From assembly GCF_900129855.1 (NCBI RefSeq), contig NZ_LT670819.1, forward strand, positions 2,170,001-2,234,000: a stretch of DNA of 64,000 nt, in the 5' to 3' direction. The position numbers and the translations under genes were made by a program. This DNA comes from Streptomyces sp. 3214.6 (GTDB lineage Bacteria > Actinomycetota > Actinomycetes > Streptomycetales > Streptomycetaceae). Below are positions 1 to 8,483 of the stretch, in pieces (the first letter of the stretch is position 1; each line of letters opens with the position of its first letter). The notes under the pieces are model-generated. The model was not told where the DNA came from. It saw only the letters and a program-made list of their open reading frames with translations, and made no database searches.

Positions 1-3000
1 GAGCGTGGGCTGAACGACGTCGACCCGGTCGAGCGACGCGGCGCCGGGCTCACCCGCGATCACCGCGCCGAGCGACCAGTCGGTGTACTCGGCCAGCGCC
101 TCCCCGCAGGCGCGCATCCGCTCGGCGAAGGCCGGTTCGGCCGCCATGAGCTCCGCGGCCATCCCCTGCCACTGGGCGCCCTGTCCCGGGAAGACCAGCG
201 CGGTTTTCGGCTCGGCCGCGGCCGTGCCCCGGATCAGGTTCGCCGCGGTCCGGCCCTCCGTCAGCGCGCTCAACGCGTCGCCGAAGCCCCCGGCGTCGCC
301 GGCCAGCAGGACGGCGCGGTGTGCGGCGGAGTGCGGCAGCGCGGCCAGGGAGGAGCCCACGCCGAGGGGGCTGAGGTCCTGGCTCCGTGCCGTGAGGTCT
401 CGTACCGCGGCGGCGCGTGCCCGTAGACCGGTGGTGCTGGCGGCGGCCATCACCCACGGAATCGCCGGCTGGTCGCCGCGGACGTCGGCGGCCTCCCGGT
501 ACCAGTGGCGCTGACGCTGCCACGGATAGCCGGGCAGGCTGACGGGCCGGCGTGCCGCCTCGGCCGGAGCGGGGACGGCGCCGGTGGCGAACAGGTCGGC
601 CGCCGCGGCCGCGATCCGGTCCAGCGGATCGTCGGGGCCCGTCTCCGCCCGCGACCGGCCGGCCGGCCGATCGGGCAGGTCCTCCCGCGGCAGGATGTCG
701 AGGAGCGTGTCCACGCCCGCGGCCGAGATGTCGTCGGCGAGGCCCTCCGGCCGGTCGGCGGACGTGTCGTGGCGGGCCGGCCGGAGGAGTTCGTCGGGCG
801 ACATGGCGGGGCCTTCGCCGTCCGCCGCCGCCTCGGGGATGCGGCCGGGGCGGAGTTCCACGCCGGCCGGCCGCCCGGCAGCCAGCCGCAGCGCGTCGTC
901 CAGGGCGAGTCGTCCCGCCGCCCAGGCGGCGCCCACCCGGCCCGCGCCCTCGCCGACCACGGCCTCCGGCACCAGCCCGACGGTGGCCCACAGTCTGGTC
1001 GCCGCGACGTGATGGCACAGCAGATGGGCCGCCGGCAGGTCGGCCGGCGGGGCGGCGAACGGGTCGACGCTCTCGCCGGTCAGCGCGGTGAGGCGCTCGG
1101 CGCAGGAGCGCAGGGCAGCCGCGTACTCCGGCACGCCCGCGAGCCGGTCGCGCAGGGTGGCGGACGGCGGCTGCGCTCCGTACCGGAATCCGACACTGCG
1201 CTCGGCCCCCTCGGCCACCTGCCCCGTCCGGGCGGCCGGCGTGTCGCTGCCTCGCGCCGCCTCCTCCAGGGCCGCCGCGAGTCCGGCGGCGTCGTGGCCG
1301 GTGACGGCGAGCCGGTGACTCAGCCAGGTACGGCGGTAGGCGGCGGTGAAGACGATGTCGTCCACGTCGGCCGGAGTCTCACGGAGCCGGGCGGCGAGGC
1401 GTTCGGCGGCCTGCTTCAGCGCCGGTTCCGCCGCCGCGGTGACCATCAGGACGTAGGGTGCCCCGCGGGGCGGTGCCGCCGTGGGTTCCGCAATCTGCGA
1501 CGGCTGTTCGACGACCACGTGCGCGTTGCTGCCGCTGAACCCGAACGAGCTCACGCCCGCCCGGCGCGGGCGGTCCCGGTGCGGCCACTGCCGCCGCTCG
1601 GTGACCACCGAGACCGGGAGCCGGTCCCAGTCGATCTGCGTCGACGGACGGTTCAGCGGATGCGGCGGGAGCTCCCCGTGGTGGAGCGCGAGGACCACCT
1701 TGAGCAGCCCGGTGACGCCGGCCGCGGCCTCCAGATGGCCGATGCCGGCCTTGGCCGCGCCGATGAGCAGCGCCTCGTCGGGCGCGCGCCCCTGTCCCAG
1801 CGCCTCGGCGAGGGCGCGGACCTCGATCGGGTCGCCGAGGGGCGTCCCGGTGCCGTGGGCCTCGACGTAGTCGACGTCGCGCGGCGCCCAGCCCGCGGCC
1901 TCGACGGCCCGCCGGATGACGGCGACCTGCGCGGACGCGCTGGGCACCGTCAGGCCGCCGCTGGCGCCGTCCTGGTTGACCGCGGTACCGCGGATCACCG
2001 CGTAGACGCGGTCGCCGTCCCGTCTGGCCGCGCCGAGCGGCTTGAGGATGAGCGCCGCCGCTCCCTCGCCCCGGCCGTAGCCGTCGGCCGCGTCGTCGAA
2101 GGTCTTGCACCTGCCGTCGGGTGCCAGGGCGCCGGCGCCCGCCATGGAGACCGACACCGTGGGCGCGACGATCACGTTGGCGCCGCCCACCACGGCGATC
2201 TCGCAGTCCCCCTCGCGCAGGCCCTGGCAGGCCAGGTGGATCGCGGTGAGGGAGGAGGAGCACGCGGTGTCGACGGCGATGCTGGGGCCGCTCAGCCCGA
2301 GGAAGTACGACAGGCGTCCGACGGCCGCGGCGAACGTGGTGCCGGTGCCGTAGAAGTGGTTGACGTCGGCCATGTCACGGGTGAGCAGCTGCTGGTAGTC
2401 GGCGGTGTTGAGGCCGAAGTAGACACCCGCGGCCCTGCCGTCCAGTGTGGGCGCGGGCTGCCCGGCGTCCTCCAGTGCCTCCCAGGCGACCTCGAGGAGC
2501 AGCCGGTGCTGCGGGTCGAGCGACTTCGCCTCGCGCGGCGAGACGCGGAAGAACTCCGCGTCGAATCCCTCCACGTCGTCGAGGAAGCCGCCGCGGAGGG
2601 GTACGCCGGACCCGGCCTCGGCCCAGATCGGGTCGGACCGGCGGCCGGCGGGCATGTCGCGGACCGCGTGGCGGCCCTCGGTCAGCAGCGCCCAGAACTC
2701 CTCCGGCGAACTCGCGCCGGGCAGTCGGCACGCCATGCCGATCACCGCGACGGCGTCGTCCGCCGACCCGTCCTCGTCCGCAGGCCCGCCGGGCCGGGTG
2801 GCCGGCGAGGTCGCCCGGTTCCCGCCGTCGGTTTCGGGGGCTGCTTCGGGGGCGGTCTCCGCCAGGAACGCAGCGAGTGCCTCGATCGTCGGCTTCTCGA
2901 AGACGATCGTCGGGGGCAGCTCCAGGCCGAACTCGACGGCCAGACGGTCCCGCAGCTCGACCGCGGTGAGCGAGTCGAGTCCTTGGTCGAACAGGCCGCG

Positions 3001-5964
3001 CCGGCGCGCGGGCGGCTCGTCGTCGGAGAGGCCGAGCACCGCCGCGACCTGCTCCTCCACCCGCCGCAGCGGGCCACCGTCCACCCGCGGCTTCCTGACG
3101 GCTGCGGGTACGGCCACGGGTGCGGGTGCGTTTACGGGTGCGGCCACGGGGGCCGGCGGGGCGTCGGCGCCGCCGGTGCCCGGGGCGACGTCGTCCGTCG
3201 GGCGCGCGACCATGTCGCCGATCACCCGGCCGTCGCCGTCGCGCAGGCTCAGGTGGATCTGCGCCGGTACGGCGGCCGGGTCGCTCCCCTGCTCGCCCGG
3301 CTCGACTCCCGGCAGCCAGTACTTGTCGCCGCCCCACGAGGGCACCGGCAGCGTCCGGTACCGGCCCGGCGTTCCAGTGATCTTCGTCCAGTCCACGTCG
3401 ATGCCGCCGACATGGAGTTGCGCGACCGTCCTGTGCAGCCCGAGCAGCCCGGACTCGCCGCGGCGCAGGGTGCCCGTCACCGGTCCCCGGCGTCCACGGC
3501 GACGGACGGCGTCCGCGAGCGGACGGGCCAACGTGAAGTGCGGGCCGATCTCGACGAACGCCCGGTCGCCGTCGGCGAGCAGCCGGTCGACGGCGGGCCA
3601 CAGGAGCACGGGGTCGGTGAGGTTGCGTTCCCAGTAGCCCGCGTCGAAGCGCACGTCCGGATCGTCCGGCAGCACGGTGGAGATCAGCCGCACCGAGGGC
3701 GTGGCGACGGTGAGAGCGGCCAGCGCCTCCCGCAGCCGCGGACCGCACTCGGCCACCACCGGGCTGTGGAACGCGTAGCCGCCGGGCAGTCGCTTGCATC
3801 GCAGGCCGCGGCTCTCGATCGTCGCCGCGGCCGAGTCGACGGCGTCGCCGGGGCCGCTGAGCACGACCGTCTCGGGTCCGTTGACCGCGGCGACCACCAC
3901 CGGCAGGCCGGTGTCGGCCAGCATCGCGAGGACCGTGTCCCGGTCGGCGCGGACGGCCAGCATGGCGCCCCGGCCCGCCGTCTCCTGAAGGATCTGTCCC
4001 CGCCGGACGGCCAGCCGCACGGCGTCGGCCCGGGAGAGCGCGCCCGCCGCGTGCGCGGCGGCGATCTCCCCGACGCTGTGTCCGACCACTGTCTCGGGCC
4101 GGATGCCGCATTCGGCCAGCCAGCCGGTCAGCGCCGTCTGTACGGCGAGGAGGGCGGGCTGGGCGATGTCGGTGCGGTCGAGCCGGCCGTCCTCGCCCCG
4201 TCGCAGCTCGTCCACCAGCGACCACGGCACGTCCCGCCGGATCAGCGCGTCGCACTCGTCGAGGGTCTCCCGGACCACCGGCGAGGCGTCGTACAGGTCC
4301 ACCGCCATGCCCGGCCACTGAGCGCCCTGACCCGAGTACACGAACACCGGTTCGGGGGCGCCCTCGGGGTCCACGGCGCCGAAGTAGGCGCCGTCCGGCG
4401 CCTCCTCCATCTCGTCCAGGGCCGCCGCCAGCTCCTGCGGTTCCGCCGCGACGGCGGCGAACCGGTGCCGTTCATGAGTGCGCCGGGTGGCGGCGGAGGC
4501 GAGCAGGTCGCCGAGCCCGTCGGCGTCCGCGCTCACCCGCTCCCCCATCGCGGAGATCTGTTCGGCCAGGCCCGGCCGGTGGGCGGCCGAGGCGAGCAGC
4601 ACGTAGGGGCCGGCCGGGCGAGTGTCCGCGGGCTCGACGGCGGCGGGCTCGACGCCCTCCGCGATCACATGGACGTTCGTGCCGCTGAGCCCGGACGAGC
4701 TCACCCCGACGCGGATCGGCCGGTCCCGTCCGGCGAGGCTGACCGTGTCGAGGGGCACCGCCAGCCTGCCGCGGTCCCAGGCGACGGCGGAGGTGAGCCG
4801 CCCTGGGTCGGGCTGGGCGGGCACCTCCCGCGCGTTGATGACCCACAGGCCCTTCAGCAGGCCGGCGACTCCGGCCGCGCCGTCGGTGTGCCCGTACACC
4901 GCCTTGTTGGAGCCCACGTAGAGCGGCGGGCTGTCCGGGTCCCGCTGCCGCCCGTAGACCTCGTCCAGCGCCATGAGTTCGACCTGGTCGCCGAGCGGGG
5001 TCCCCGTGCCATGGGCCTCCACGTAGTCCAGGTCCGACGGACCGATCTCCGCGTTGCCGAGGGCGGAGCGCAGCAGTTCGGCCTGGGCGACGCCGTTGGG
5101 CGCCGTGATGCCGAGGCTGCGGCCGTCGTGGTTGGCCACCGAGGCCCGCAGGACCGCGTAGATCCGGTCCCGGTCGGCGAGCGCGTCGGGCAGGCGCTTC
5201 AGTACGAGGACGCCGCATCCGTCACCGCGGAGGATGCCGTCGGCGTCGGCCGCGAACGGGCGGCACCGCCCGGTCGGCGAGATCGCGCCGATCCTGCTCA
5301 TGAAGACGCTCAGCTCGGGCGTGATCATCAGGCTGACGCCGCCGGCCAGGGCGATGTCGCTCTCCCCGGACCGCAGACTCTGGCTCGCCAGGTGCACGGC
5401 GAACAGGGAGGAGGAGCAGGCGGCGGTGAGGGAGGCCATGGGCCCGTGCAGGTCGAAGGTGTAGGCCAGCCGGCCGGCCGCGAAGCTGAACTCGGTTCCG
5501 CTGGCGTAGTGCGGCCCGATGCCCTTGATGCCGAGCGTCTTGGTGTGCAGCGTCGCGTAGTCGTGCGCGAACATCCCGAAGAACGCCCCGGTGCGGGTGC
5601 CGTGCCAGGCGTGCGCGGGTCGCCCGGAGTCGCTCATCGCCTCCCAGGCCACCTCGAGCAGCAGCCGCTGCTGGGGGTCCATCGCGCTCGCCTCGCGTGG
5701 CGAGACCCCGAAATAGGAGGCGTCGAACCGGTCGATGTCCTCCAGGAACCCCCCGACATGGCTCGCCGTGCCCTGCCCGGAGGGGCCCGGGGCGGCGAAC
5801 CCGCGGTCCCAGCGGGTCGCGGGGACGTCCCCGAAGACGGCGGTCGCGGAGCTGAGCGCCGCACCGAAGGAGTCGAGATCGCGGGCGCCGCCGGGGAACC
5901 GGCAGCCGATGCCGACGACGGCGATCGGCGTGGCGTACGGGCTCGTCAGCGGTCGTTCTGCCAT
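1..5964 (-). CDS. Type I modular polyketide synthase (3' end beyond window)
   Basis: Extends a pyrrolyl or acyl starter with (methyl)malonyl units. The frame is open from an ATG at 5964 to base 1 (1988 codons), so the C-terminus is missing. Visible order: KS1 (about 12-430; motif TAACSSS with Cys183, HGTGTP, GHTDGAAG), AT1 (GQGAQW, GHSVGE with Ser630, YAFHS), a Pro/Ala linker, ACP1 (GLDSLTAVEL, Ser998), KS2 (about 1055-1480; DTACSSS with Cys1235, HGTGTP, GHLEAAAG), a decayed AT remnant (GEGAG with Gly1673 in place of the nucleophilic Ser), a post-AT motif (LPGYPWQRQRHW), then the start of a second, intact-looking AT (VFPGQGAQWQG). Module 1 has no KR/DH/ER. The protein starts directly with KS1 and has no obvious docking helix, which would fit loading from a free-standing carrier protein. 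Domain calls are firm; the product is unknown. Confidence 0.96.
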   Translation of the reverse strand, partial: MAERPLTSPYATPIAVVGIGCRFPGGARDLDSFGAALSSATAVFGDVPATRWDRGFAAPGPSGQGTASHVGGFLEDIDRFDASYFGVSPREASAMDPQQRLLLEVAWEAMSDSGRPAHAWHGTRTGAFFGMFAHDYATLHTKTLGIKGIGPHYASGTEFSFAAGRLAYTFDLHGPMASLTAACSSSLFAVHLASQSLRSGESDIALAGGVSLMITPELSVFMSRIGAISPTGRCRPFAADADGILRGDGCGVLVLKRLPDALADRDRIYAVLRASVANHDGRSLGITAPNGVAQAELLRSALGNAEIGPSDLDYVEAHGTGTPLGDQVELMALDEVYGRQRDPDSPPLYVGSNKAVYGHTDGAAGVAGLLKGLWVINAREVPAQPDPGRLTSAVAWDRGRLAVPLDTVSLAGRDRPIRVGVSSSGLSGTNVHVIAEGVEPAAVEPADTRPAGPYVLLASAAHRPGLAEQISAMGERVSADADGLGDLLASAATRRTHERHRFAAVAAEPQELAAALDEMEEAPDGAYFGAVDPEGAPEPVFVYSGQGAQWPGMAVDLYDASPVVRETLDECDALIRRDVPWSLVDELRRGEDGRLDRTDIAQPALLAVQTALTGWLAECGIRPETVVGHSVGEIAAAHAAGALSRADAVRLAVRRGQILQETAGRGAMLAVRADRDTVLAMLADTGLPVVVAAVNGPETVVLSGPGDAVDSAAATIESRGLRCKRLPGGYAFHSPVVAECGPRLREALAALTVATPSVRLISTVLPDDPDVRFDAGYWERNLTDPVLLWPAVDRLLADGDRAFVEIGPHFTLARPLADAVRRRGRRGPVTGTLRRGESGLLGLHRTVAQLHVGGIDVDWTKITGTPGRYRTLPVPSWGGDKYWLPGVEPGEQGSDPAAVPAQIHLSLRDGDGRVIGDMVARPTDDVAPGTGGADAPPAPVAAPVNAPAPVAVPAAVRKPRVDGGPLRRVEEQVAAVLGLSDDEPPARRRGLFDQGLDSLTAVELRDRLAVEFGLELPPTIVFEKPTIEALAAFLAETAPEAAPETDGGNRATSPATRPGGPADEDGSADDAVAVIGMACRLPGASSPEEFWALLTEGRHAVRDMPAGRRSDPIWAEAGSGVPLRGGFLDDVEGFDAEFFRVSPREAKSLDPQHRLLLEVAWEALEDAGQPAPTLDGRAAGVYFGLNTADYQQLLTRDMADVNHFYGTGTTFAAAVGRLSYFLGLSGPSIAVDTACSSSLTAIHLACQGLREGDCEIAVVGGANVIVAPTVSVSMAGAGALAPDGRCKTFDDAADGYGRGEGAAALILKPLGAARRDGDRVYAVIRGTAVNQDGASGGLTVPSASAQVAVIRRAVEAAGWAPRDVDYVEAHGTGTPLGDPIEVRALAEALGQGRAPDEALLIGAAKAGIGHLEAAAGVTGLLKVVLALHHGELPPHPLNRPSTQIDWDRLPVSVVTERRQWPHRDRPRRAGVSSFGFSGSNAHVVVEQPSQIAEPTAAPPRGAPYVLMVTAAAEPALKQAAERLAARLRETPADVDDIVFTAAYRRTWLSHRLAVTGHDAAGLAAALEEAARGSDTPAARTGQVAEGAERSVGFRYGAQPPSATLRDRLAGVPEYAAALRSCAERLTALTGESVDPFAAPPADLPAAHLLCHHVAATRLWATVGLVPEAVVGEGAGRVGAAWAAGRLALDDALRLAAGRPAGVELRPGRIPEAAADGEGPAMSPDELLRPARHDTSADRPEGLADDISAAGVDTLLDILPREDLPDRPAGRSRAETGPDDPLDRIAAAAADLFATGAVPAPAEAARRPVSLPGYPWQRQRHWYREAADVRGDQPAIPWVMAAASTTGLRARAAAVRDLTARSQDLSPLGVGSSLAALPHSAAHRAVLLAGDAGGFGDALSALTEGRTAANLIRGTAAAEPKTALVFPGQGAQWQGMAAELMAAEPAFAERMRACGEALAEYTDWSLGAVIAGEPGAASLDRVDVVQPTL

Positions 5965-6043
5965 TGAAGATAGTCCTCGCTCTACAATGATCTTCCGCAA
6001 TTTCGGCATCGGGATCCCCGTGGGATACCGGAGAGGGCGACAT
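5965..6043. promoter_or_regulatory. Divergent promoter region, PKS / PPTase
   Basis: A 79-bp AT-richer spacer lies between two divergent start codons. It holds a TACAAT -10-like hexamer (5983-5988) and GGAGAGGG just before the PPTase ATG. No convincing -35 box at normal spacing was seen, so promoter positions are tentative. Confidence 0.4.
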
Positions 6044-6802
6044 ATGAGTGAGCCCCACCTCGCGGGGTCCGGCTACGTCGCCGTCTGGGTGGCGGTGGGC
6101 GCGGCGCCCGGGGGTGAGCCGCTCAGCCTGGACCAGCGCGCCCGGCGGTATCGCCGGGCGCGGGCCACCGCGCATCGGGTCGGTCGGCAGCTGGTCGCGG
6201 CGTACACCTCATGTCCGCCGGACCGGCAGGCCTGGGAGCGCGACGCCCGGGGGCGCCCGTTGGTCGTCGAGCCCGGCGGCCTCCACGTGAGCCTCAGTCA
6301 TGCCGAGGCCGTGGTGGCGGCCGCCGTGTCCCGGGACGCTCCGGTCGGCGTCGACGTCGAGCGGCTGCGGCCGCTGGCCGACCGCGGCGCGCTGGCCCGG
6401 ACGGCACTGTCCGAAGCCGAGCTGAAGGCCGTGGACGAGCTGCCGGAAGCGCGCAGAGACGCACAGGTGCTCCGTTTCTGGACCCGTAAGGAGGCCGTGG
6501 CGAAGGCCCTCGGCACCGGGCTCGCCACGAACCTGCGCGGCATCGTCACGACGACGCACGGCGCGGTGGTGTCGCTTCCGGACGAGTGCGGCGACATCTC
6601 CGGGTGGTCGCTGGCCGACCTTGTGGTCCAGGACGAGGTGATCGGTTCCGTCACGGTCCGGGCGCCGGGTGTCGGGGTCGTGACCCGGACACTCGCACTC
6701 CCCGCGGACGCGGACCGAACCGGCCCGAGCGGCAGCGCCGGTCACGACCCGGAGTTCCCTGGCGACGGCCGTGGAGGCCGGGACCTGCGCAACACGCCCT
6801 AG
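6044..6802 (+). CDS. 4'-phosphopantetheinyl transferase, Sfp type
   Basis: Transfers phosphopantetheine from CoA to carrier-protein serines, here most likely the PKS ACPs and the stand-alone PCP. 252 aa. Family motifs are visible: HVSLSH (substrate-binding His), VGVDVERL (Mg-binding acidic pair) and FWTRKEAVAKALG (WxxKEA). The ATG at 6044 is chosen because GGAGAGGG sits 7 nt upstream and the first residues precede the conserved region normally; longer frames upstream run into the PKS start. The gene is divergent from the PKS and convergent with the halogenase, with which it shares 4 bases (6799-6802). The C-terminal 30 residues are Gly/Asp-rich and look non-essential. Confidence 0.93.
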   Translation: MSEPHLAGSGYVAVWVAVGAAPGGEPLSLDQRARRYRRARATAHRVGRQLVAAYTSCPPDRQAWERDARGRPLVVEPGGLHVSLSHAEAVVAAAVSRDAPVGVDVERLRPLADRGALARTALSEAELKAVDELPEARRDAQVLRFWTRKEAVAKALGTGLATNLRGIVTTTHGAVVSLPDECGDISGWSLADLVVQDEVIGSVTVRAPGVGVVTRTLALPADADRTGPSGSAGHDPEFPGDGRGGRDLRNTP

Positions 6803-8145
6803 AAGGCCGGGGCCAGGACCGGGGCGCGTAGGGAGCCCAGGTACGAGTGCCACAGGTGGGACGGGTCCTGCTCCACGGCGGTCACCGTCTCCCGCATGAC
6901 GCGCAGGACCTCCGGCTCCTCCTCGTCGTAGAGGTCGCCCTGGAGCAGCCGGATGATGTCCAGCCGGTACCGCGGGTCCTGCACGAACGTGGTGAACAGG
7001 ATGTTCAGCCGGTAGTAGACCGAGATGAACTCGTACCAGTTGCGGACGCCGTTGCGGATCGTCTTCTCGTAGGTGGTGAACCTGTCCCGCGAGAAGTCGT
7101 CGGCCTCGACGGCGGCGACGATGTCACGGCAGGCCAGCCGCGCGCTGTTGAGCGCGACGCTCACCCCGCTGGAGAAGATCGGGTCGACGAAGCGCGCGGC
7201 GTCACCGAGCAGCACGTACCGGTCGCCGCAGATCTGCCGCATGGCGTAGCTGTAGTCGCCCTCGACCTTGAAGGGCGTCACCTGCTCCGTCTTCCTCAGC
7301 GCCTCGGCCAGGTCCGGCCGGCTCTCCACGAAGCTCCAGAAGAACTTGTCGCGGTCCATGTTCGCCTCGGCGAAGCGGTGCTTCTGCGTCACGACGCCGA
7401 CACTGGTGACGGTGTCGGTGATGGGGATCTGCCAGACCCAGGTGTCGCTGATCGGCAGGAAGTGCACGTAGATGTAGTCGACCTTCTCGGGGGTGTTGGC
7501 GACCGCGGACCGGTCGAGGCCGTCGAACCAGGCGTGGATGGCGTACTGGTTGAAGACGGGGTCCGCCTCCTTGATCCCGAGCTGCCGGCCCAGCATGGTC
7601 TGTCGGCCGGAGGCGTCGATGATCATTTTCGCGGTGACGTCCACCTCCTTGGGACCCAAGCGGCAGGTCAGGGTGACCTTGTCCGGGTCGTCGAAGTCCA
7701 CGCGCTGCGCCCGGACCCCCTGGAAGACCTTGGCGCCCAGGCTTTCGGCGTGCTTGAGCAGGATGAGGTCGAACTTGCTGCGGTCGACGTGGAACGTGTA
7801 GTCCCGGTCGACGCCCGGCTGGTCGCGCTCACTGAACAGGATGTCGGCCGCGCCGAGCTCATGCGTGAGCGTGCTCGCCTGGCCGGCGGTGACGTTGCGC
7901 GACTGGGACGACGTCCAGGCCGCGCCGTACTTGCGCGGGAAGCCCGCCGCCTCGATCTTGTCCATCACCCCGGTCTCCAGCAGCACCCTCGTGGTGGCCG
8001 GGACCAGCGACTCGCCCACATGCGGCCGGGGGAAGTTCTCGCCCTCGAACACGGCCACCGACATACCGGCCTTGGCCAGATAGGCGGCGGCGCTGGAACC
8101 CGCCGGCCCACCGCCGACGATCACGACGTCATAGTCGACACTCAT
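6799..8145 (-). CDS. FAD-dependent halogenase, carrier-bound pyrrole type (PltA-like)
   Basis: Uses FADH2, O2 and chloride or bromide to halogenate an electron-rich ring; with these neighbours the likely substrate is pyrrolyl-2-carboxyl-S-PCP. 448 aa. Visible motifs: dinucleotide-binding GGGPAG near residue 10, the halogenase signature WVWQIP at about 236-241, and VDPIFSSGV near 320. The ATG at 8145 starts MSVDYDVVIVGGG, the usual N-terminus; upstream codons in frame belong to the PCP region. It lies 5 nt after the PCP stop, in one transcript with the PCP, adenylation and dehydrogenase genes. No flavin reductase is encoded in the window. Whether it adds one or two halogens cannot be read from sequence. 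Confidence 0.92.
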   Translation of the reverse strand: MSVDYDVVIVGGGPAGSSAAAYLAKAGMSVAVFEGENFPRPHVGESLVPATTRVLLETGVMDKIEAAGFPRKYGAAWTSSQSRNVTAGQASTLTHELGAADILFSERDQPGVDRDYTFHVDRSKFDLILLKHAESLGAKVFQGVRAQRVDFDDPDKVTLTCRLGPKEVDVTAKMIIDASGRQTMLGRQLGIKEADPVFNQYAIHAWFDGLDRSAVANTPEKVDYIYVHFLPISDTWVWQIPITDTVTSVGVVTQKHRFAEANMDRDKFFWSFVESRPDLAEALRKTEQVTPFKVEGDYSYAMRQICGDRYVLLGDAARFVDPIFSSGVSVALNSARLACRDIVAAVEADDFSRDRFTTYEKTIRNGVRNWYEFISVYYRLNILFTTFVQDPRYRLDIIRLLQGDLYDEEEPEVLRVMRETVTAVEQDPSHLWHSYLGSLRAPVLAPAF

Positions 8146-8150
8146 CGTTC

Positions 8151-8423
8151 TCAGGCACCTTCCGCAGGGACGGCCAGCAGGCCGCCGACGAGCTTGCTGA
8201 TGGAGGCGATGTCTCGGAAATTCGCCGCGTTGATCGACGACAGCGGCACGTCGACCCGCAGTTCCTCCCGCAGGAAGTTCAGCAGGAGCGCGCTGTTCAT
8301 CGAGTTGAGGACCTCCCACTCGAGCAGCGGGGTGGACTCGGTGAGTTCGCCTTTCGGGTCACCGTCGAGAAAGCTCTCGCTGATGAAGGCCGTGATCCGC
8401 GGTGTGACCTCATCGAGGGTCAT
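8151..8423 (-). CDS. Stand-alone peptidyl carrier protein (prolyl/pyrrolyl carrier)
   Basis: Carries the proline-derived acyl group on a phosphopantetheine arm while it is oxidised to pyrrole and halogenated. 90 aa. The modification site reads LEWEVLNSMNSALLL, so the usual Asp-Ser-Leu is Asn-Ser-Met; the serine is kept. The ATG at 8423 is preceded by AGAAGGGG at a good distance; a longer in-frame reading starting upstream overlaps unlikely Arg/Gly-rich sequence. It sits between the adenylation gene (60 nt) and the halogenase gene (5 nt) on the same strand. The role rests on family context (PltL/RedO-type carriers) and is inferred. Confidence 0.88.
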   Translation of the reverse strand: MTLDEVTPRITAFISESFLDGDPKGELTESTPLLEWEVLNSMNSALLLNFLREELRVDVPLSSINAANFRDIASISKLVGGLLAVPAEGA

Positions 8424-8483
8424 TGCGCCGCCCCTTCTGCCGGTTTCTGCCGGGTGTCGGGAGATCGTTGACACGACTCCGGT

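Noticed and set aside
505..5967. 1820-codon open frame on the plus strand
   Set aside because: It is the exact antisense register of the PKS gene. High GC at third positions removes stops. Its translation is Arg/Gly-rich with no domain.
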